From Pectobacterium versatile (GTDB taxonomy: Bacteria; Pseudomonadota; Gammaproteobacteria; Enterobacterales; Enterobacteriaceae): 64,000 nt of DNA. The notes under the pieces are model-generated. The model was given only the letters and a program-made list of their open reading frames with translations. It was not told the DNA's origin and made no database searches. A program made the position numbers and the translations under genes. Positions 59,765-64,000 of this stretch are shown here, in pieces. Position 1 is the first letter of the stretch, and each line of letters opens with the position of its first letter. Location of the stretch: positions 1-64,000 of the forward strand of contig NZ_JAINZP010000009.1 in the NCBI RefSeq assembly GCF_020166435.1, written 5' to 3'.

Positions 59765-60420
59765 ATCGTTTCTTAGGATTATGTGGTCTGGTTTTTGCGC
59801 TGGCGCTGACTGGCTGCGCTAAACCCGTGCCTTATGATTACACGGCATTTAAGCAGAGCAAGCCTAAGTCCATTCTGGTATTGCCGCCGGTTAACCATTC
59901 CCCAGATGTGAAAGCGAGCTATAGCCTGCTTTCTCAGGTCACGTATCCGCTGGCGGAATCGGGATACTACGTATTGCCTGTCGCGGTTGTAGAAGAGACA
60001 TTCAAGCAGAATGGTCTGGTGACGGCGTCGGATATTCATGCGCTGAATACGGCTAAGCTGCAGCAAATCTTTGGTGCCGATGCTGCGCTGTATTTGGACG
60101 TAAAAGAGTACGGCACGTCATACATCGTGATTAACAGTGAAACCCGCGTTTCTGCGGATGCTCGTCTGGTTGATCTGCGTACCGGAAAACTGCTGTGGAG
60201 CGGAAGCGCAACGGCATCCAGCAACGAGCAGCAATCAAGTTCTAACGGCGGCATTATTGGTATTCTGGTGCAGGCCGCAGTAAACCAGATAGCGGACACG
60301 ATCTCTGATAAAGGCCACGATGTTGCGGGCGTGACCAGTGCGCGCCTGCTGGCGGCGGGTCATCCACGCGGTATACTGTACGGGCCTCGTTCACTGCAAT
60401 ACGGTAAAGAAACCGACTAA
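59761..60420 (+). CDS. DUF799 (GNA1162-like) lipoprotein
   Basis: A 219-residue lipoprotein (lipobox ALTGC, Cys19) of the DUF799/GNA1162 family, whose Neisseria member is a surface-exposed candidate antigen with a TolB-N-like fold. Segments KSILVLPPVNHSPDVKASYS and GADAALYLDVKEYG fit. ATGA overlap with the DUF4810 gene gives translational coupling. Together with the CsgG-like protein it probably forms an outer-membrane lipoprotein complex. Confidence 0.87.
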   Translation: MNRFLGLCGLVFALALTGCAKPVPYDYTAFKQSKPKSILVLPPVNHSPDVKASYSLLSQVTYPLAESGYYVLPVAVVEETFKQNGLVTASDIHALNTAKLQQIFGADAALYLDVKEYGTSYIVINSETRVSADARLVDLRTGKLLWSGSATASSNEQQSSSNGGIIGILVQAAVNQIADTISDKGHDVAGVTSARLLAAGHPRGILYGPRSLQYGKETD

Positions 60421-60486
60421 ATTTCTAAGTAAGTACATCGTTACATTGCAGTACATTGTTATAGTGTAATACGTTGCTAAATCATC

Positions 60487-60516
60487 AACGCCGTTCGTTA
60501 TTGAACGGCGTTTTTT
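60487..60516 (+). terminator. Terminator of the lipoprotein operon
   Basis: Perfect 10-bp stem AACGCCGTTC / GAACGGCGTT, 6-base loop and T6 tail. On the minus strand it can also serve the MFS gene. Confidence 0.92.
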
Positions 60517-60543
60517 ATCGTCTTAACCGATGAGTCGGTGGTG

Positions 60544-62046
60544 CTATACATCAGTGGCTTGATGACGATGCTGTTTATTATGGCGCGTTGTCCAGACGAA
60601 GGCCGCGGTCAACAGCAGGAGCAGCGTGGCTGCGGCCAGCACAATGGAAAACCCCGAATCAAAGGCGGAATGTGCCTGTGCAGTAAGCACCTGCCGCATA
60701 TTTTCCGGTAAGGATTCGGCAAAAATTAATGCCTCGTCCAGACTGTCATACGCGGTGTCTGGTGCGGCAAACCCAGCGGGTAGCATAAACGTTGCGGAAT
60801 AAGCGAAAGACAGCAAACTGCCCATCAGCGTCACGCCCGTCGCGCCCCCTAATTCATAGGACACTTCTTCGATTGACGCCGCCATACCCGCTTTTGACGC
60901 TGGAGCAACCTGCATAATAGTGCTGGATGCGGCCGTCATGGTGGAGCCCACGCCTGCACCAATAACGGTTAGGCTGATGATTTGTATAATGGTAGGCGCA
61001 TTGTGAAGCAGCAGATAGCTTCCCATTCCGAGCCCTGAAATCAACAGGCCAGCGGCTAGCATTGTCCCGCTATTCACGCGCGGCAGTATCTTTCCGGTTA
61101 ACGGGCCAGAGATAAAGGACGCCAGTGATAGCGGTAGAATGAACAATCCCGCCTGTAGCGGAGACAGTCCGACGACTAACTGCAATCGCTGAGTGAAAGC
61201 CAGCTCCATTCCGATCAAAGCGGCGGCTGCCACGATAGCGGCAGCCACGGCCGCGCAGAAAGGCCGCAGGCGGAAGAGAGAGAAATCGACCAGGGGGTGC
61301 TTGCTGTTACGCTGACGCCGGACGAACAGGGTTATGAACGTCACGCCGATGAGCAGAGCGATTAGCGCATCTTCATAAGACGGAACCCGCTTGCCCAGTT
61401 CTTTGATGGCATAGGTTACACCAATCAAACCCACCATGATTAATAGAGAACCAATGAAGTCCCAGCGGTGTGAAGCATTGCCTGGCCGATGTGGAATCAC
61501 GGTGGTTCCCATGATAAGAGCGAGCAGAACAACCGGTACGTTGATGAGGAAAACCGAGCCCCACCAGAAGTATTCAAGCAGTATCCCGCCCATCACAGGA
61601 CCAAACGCTGCGCCGCCGGATGCCACCGCAGCCCAGATACCGATTGCCAGTGCGCGTTCCCGTTCATCAGTAAATGTCAGACGAATAATCGACAGTGTGG
61701 CGGGCATCATCATCGCGGCACCGACCGCTAGCAAAGCGCGAGCGGCAATAAGCATGCTGGGTGTGGGCGAATAAGCGGCAAATAATGACGCGGCACCAAA
61801 GACCACCAATCCAGAGATAAATAAAGGTTTATGACCCAGCTTATCGCCCAAAGTCCCCATTCCCAGCAGCAAGCCGGAGGCAACCAACGCGTAGATATTA
61901 ACGATCCACAGCTTGTCCGATGCCGTAGCGTGCAAGTCGTGAGTCAGTGTTGGGAGTGCGGTGTACAGCACCGTCATGTCGATAACGATCAAGAACAGGG
62001 CGCTGGAAACAATGGCCAGAATCAGCCACTTCTTTGATGATTGCAT
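60544..62046 (-). CDS. 14-TM MFS efflux transporter (DHA2, SmvA/QacA-like)
   Basis: A 500-residue drug:H+ antiporter 2 family protein with 14 helices. Motif C-like region GGILLEYFWWGSVFLINVP (TM5-6) and LGDKLGHKPLF (motif A) are present, with the typical long C-terminal loop before TM14. Family members export biocides such as methyl viologen and quaternary ammonium compounds. I prefer the ATG at 62046 (AGGTAGAG upstream) to 62073. It is divergent from a TetR gene, its probable repressor. Confidence 0.9.
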   Translation of the reverse strand: MQSSKKWLILAIVSSALFLIVIDMTVLYTALPTLTHDLHATASDKLWIVNIYALVASGLLLGMGTLGDKLGHKPLFISGLVVFGAASLFAAYSPTPSMLIAARALLAVGAAMMMPATLSIIRLTFTDERERALAIGIWAAVASGGAAFGPVMGGILLEYFWWGSVFLINVPVVLLALIMGTTVIPHRPGNASHRWDFIGSLLIMVGLIGVTYAIKELGKRVPSYEDALIALLIGVTFITLFVRRQRNSKHPLVDFSLFRLRPFCAAVAAAIVAAAALIGMELAFTQRLQLVVGLSPLQAGLFILPLSLASFISGPLTGKILPRVNSGTMLAAGLLISGLGMGSYLLLHNAPTIIQIISLTVIGAGVGSTMTAASSTIMQVAPASKAGMAASIEEVSYELGGATGVTLMGSLLSFAYSATFMLPAGFAAPDTAYDSLDEALIFAESLPENMRQVLTAQAHSAFDSGFSIVLAAATLLLLLTAAFVWTTRHNKQHRHQATDV

Positions 62047-62118
62047 AGCTGAATCTCTACCTTGATCATTCATTTTTCATCTGTTGGATAGCATTCTGAT
62101 GATATAGAATTGTTTTTT

Positions 62119-62134
62119 AAATACAAACGTATTT
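62119..62134. promoter_or_regulatory. TetR-type operator candidate
   Basis: AAATAC-AAAC-GTATTT, a perfect 6-bp inverted repeat that sits between the divergent MFS and TetR genes, 15 bases before the TetR start. Sites like this (TAC/GTA arms) are common for QacR/SmvR-like repressors. Confidence 0.55.
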
Positions 62135-62149
62135 TAAAAAGGAGAAGGC

Positions 62150-62707
62150 ATGGGGCGTCATAAGAGCATTAATCGTATGTGTGTGTTGGATGCGGCAGAA
62201 CAGATTGTCCGTACACAGGGGACAGCTTCATTGACGATCGATGCGGTCGCCAAGGCTGCGGGCGTGACAAAAGGCGGTATTCAATCGTGTTTCGGTACGA
62301 AAGATGAGCTGATTAACGCCATGTACCAGCGCTGGGAAGATGAGTTTGATGAGATGATGGTCGCGAGCATCGGTGCGGATAATAGCCGAGAAGCCAGAGT
62401 GCGAGCGCACGTTGACATCACTTATCGGACGGATGCCGCAGAAGGCGATCGGGCGGCGGGAATGATGGCTTCACTACTCAACGTGCCTGAAAATTTGGCT
62501 AAATCTAAAGAGTGGTATGCTCGTCAACTCGCCGATTTGGATATGAATTCACAGGAAGGGCGCAACGCACGATTGGCTTTCTTGGCTTCAGAGGGCGTAT
62601 TCCTGCTGCGCTATTTTGGCTTTATGGCTGTCGATGATGAGACTTGGCAAGTGGTTTTCACCGATATTACCAGCTTACTTCCCACTGATATACCTTCTCA
62701 GTTTTAG
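62150..62707 (+). CDS. TetR family transcriptional regulator
   Basis: A 185-residue repressor: N-terminal helix-turn-helix (SLTIDAVAKAAGVTKGGIQS, residues 24-43) and a C-terminal TetR_C-type ligand domain with no Cys. It lies 103 bases from the divergent MFS pump gene, like SmvR-SmvA, so it most likely represses the pump until a substrate binds. Confidence 0.9.
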   Translation: MGRHKSINRMCVLDAAEQIVRTQGTASLTIDAVAKAAGVTKGGIQSCFGTKDELINAMYQRWEDEFDEMMVASIGADNSREARVRAHVDITYRTDAAEGDRAAGMMASLLNVPENLAKSKEWYARQLADLDMNSQEGRNARLAFLASEGVFLLRYFGFMAVDDETWQVVFTDITSLLPTDIPSQF

Positions 62708-63356
62708 CGCTTTCGCCGCTGGGAAGCATATTACTCGTTTGGCCGTTGTTCGCATGATTTTTGCAGCCGCCATGGATAATGAAGTTGTTAATCTCTGGCG
62801 AGATACTTTTCAGCAAAAACCGTAGCGCCTTTGAATTTAGTCTTATCGCTTAATGTTCTGATAAGCCTCAGGCTAGTGCCAATATGCATTTCAGCTTTTG
62901 GGTGATATTTGGCATAAGCCATAAGGGGGCTACCTCAAACGTCGTGGAAAAGCCATACTTGCTGATAAAGGATGCTCTTCACAATATTTATACCCTAAAT
63001 AATTCGAGTGGCAGAAAGGCGGCAATAGCGTGAGTCCCCAAGAGCTTACTCAAGTAAGTGACTGGGGTGAGCGAGGACAACCAACGCACAAGCAGCTTGA
63101 AGTATGACGAGTATATGACGCGTTGATATGGTAAGGAGTAAAATCACTCTCTTCTTCTGAAAATAAGGATAAAGCAGAAGATGACAAGATATTAATGACC
63201 ATCAAACTATACCAAGTGAGCAATGGTAATTAGTTATTTTTCATATGTCATAAGTAGTGATATTTTTAACGTTCTGTAAAATGATAAAAGTACGCGTCCT
63301 ATGGGCGACCTTTGTATTTACAGAGGTTCATTATTTTTTCTTAGTAAGGAATTTAT
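62708..63356. other. Gap between the TetR gene and the trefoil gene
   Basis: About 650 bases. Aside from the ERIC element at 62989-63115 no gene is supportable. The AT-rich stretch 63116-63356 should hold the promoter of the downstream secreted protein; AGTAAGGA at 63343-63350 is its ribosome site. Confidence 0.45.
62989..63115. repeat. ERIC element, full-length copy 3
   Basis: 127 bp bounded by TATA, with left end TACCCTAAATAATTCGAG, the central CTTACTCAAGTAAGTGACTG and right end AAGCAGCTTGAAGTATGACG. Confidence 0.95.
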
Positions 63357-64000
63357 ATGACTCGAATTATTCGTCGATTTATACTACAACTGCTTGCTAT
63401 TTTTATTTTTTTAATCAGTACCCTCTGTTACGCAGATAATCTTACCGTTAATATTACGCACAAGATTGCAGACTCCGAAAAATGTATGGACCTTTTCTCC
63501 GATCAAAAAACCATTGTGTTTAACGACTGTCATAATACTAATTCTCAAAAATGGCGCATTGAGACAGCAATTGGTAAATACAGCACAATTAAAAATAGCA
63601 CGCTGCCGGAAAATATCTGTTTGTTCTCTACGACAAATGGAAATACAATTGAAATGCGAGAGTGTAGCAGTGGAACCTATGATTCACAGACTTACTGGGA
63701 GTTAATTACTACGGACAAAAAACAGTATTCACTACGTAGTAAAGTTCAGGTGGATTACGGAAGAAGCGGTTGGCTATCACTCAATGATAATAAACTCACT
63801 TTAAATGTTGATAGTACTCCTACTGGGAAATGGCATTTCATTGACACAACTGTAAGGCAAACCACCGCCATTATGAACAGAATAGTTGGTTTGGATCAGT
63901 GCATGGATCTTGGTTCTGATAAGAAAAAGATTGCGTTTAATGTATGCAATGGTGTGAGCTCTCAGCAATGGGTGGTTGAGACAGTTGACGGTTATAACAC
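63357..64000 (+). CDS. Secreted beta-trefoil (ricin-B/QxW-like) protein, truncated by window end
   Basis: An open frame from the ATG at 63357 to the end of the window (214 codons, no stop). It begins with a signal peptide (basic MTRIIRRF, hydrophobic to about residue 25, cut near YA-D). The mature part repeats a lectin-like unit: CMDLFSDQKTIVFNDCHNTN then SQKWRIET, later CLFSTTNGNTIEMREC then TYWELIT, and from about residue 183 a second domain with CMDLGSDKKKIAFNVC then SQQWVVET. The QxW motifs and paired cysteines are those of ricin-B trefoils, which bind glycans. Toxin subunits such as CdtA/C and secreted hydrolases share this fold. AT-rich; family not certain. Confidence 0.75.
   Translation, partial: MTRIIRRFILQLLAIFIFLISTLCYADNLTVNITHKIADSEKCMDLFSDQKTIVFNDCHNTNSQKWRIETAIGKYSTIKNSTLPENICLFSTTNGNTIEMRECSSGTYDSQTYWELITTDKKQYSLRSKVQVDYGRSGWLSLNDNKLTLNVDSTPTGKWHFIDTTVRQTTAIMNRIVGLDQCMDLGSDKKKIAFNVCNGVSSQQWVVETVDGYN

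Noticed and set aside
62616-62825. 69-codon frame overlapping the end of the TetR gene
   Set aside because: Out-of-frame shadow for most of its length; the rest lacks a ribosome site or known domain.

Overview
The window reads as chromosome of a soft-rot enterobacterium, most likely Pectobacterium. The basis is enterobacterial synteny (tusA-yhhQ-dcrB; rsmD-yhhL divergent from ftsYEX-rpoH; panM-livKHMGF), protein sequences close to E. coli orthologues, four full-size ERIC repeats, and accessory genes typical of a motile plant-associated enteric (chemoreceptors, peptide uptake, a type III effector-like E3 ligase). I see no rRNA, tRNA, CRISPR array or prophage.

Layout. 1-7.4 kb: tail of an MFS gene, dcrB, the queuosine-precursor transporter yhhQ, tusA, zntA with a long metal-binding N-terminus, yhhN, a DUF1820 gene, yhhL and rsmD. 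7.7-12.0 kb: ftsY-ftsE-ftsX and rpoH, with a clear sigma-E promoter before rpoH. 12.1-19.2 kb: panM, the branched-chain amino acid ABC operon livKHMGF and a PLP aminotransferase. 19.5-26.3 kb: a small membrane protein, a DeoR-type repressor and a divergent four-carbon sugar-acid catabolic operon (ltnD-otnK-otnC-otnI plus a GntP permease) with a CRP site. 26.6-30.4 kb: two tandem chemoreceptors ending in the CheR/CheB-docking pentapeptide.

30.7-32.5 kb encodes an IpaH/SspH-type LRR-NEL E3 ubiquitin ligase. 32.6-38.3 kb is dppABCDF (minus strand). A 1.45-kb AT-rich gap precedes a 2-hydroxycarboxylate (CitS-type) transporter. 41.2-43.0 kb is a small foreign patch: a transposase remnant, a DUF2314 fragment fused to its edge, and an AT-rich gene for an unrecognised 399-aa protein with a methyltransferase-like core and an operator-like palindrome at its promoter. 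43.1-47.9 kb is the Pho regulon operon pstSCAB-phoU with two Pho boxes.

47.9-55.6 kb: a SutR-like regulator divergent from a BenE-type transporter with two matching palindromic operators; an amino-acid ABC transporter lacking its ATPase gene; a large structured inverted repeat; yieH; the adenine permease adeP; and a phosphopantetheinyl-transferase-like protein whose two key motifs are degenerate. 55.7-60.4 kb: an iron-sulfur protein plus an AegA-type oxidoreductase, then a three-lipoprotein operon (CsgG-like, DUF4810, DUF799). 60.5-62.7 kb: a 14-TM MFS efflux pump divergent from a TetR regulator. After an ERIC element the window ends inside a secreted beta-trefoil (ricin-B/QxW-like) protein.

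The most interesting content is accessory: the NEL ligase, the 399-aa methyltransferase-like protein, the secreted trefoil protein at the right edge, the degenerate PPTase and the tri-lipoprotein operon. No single multi-gene defence or mobile system is evident.
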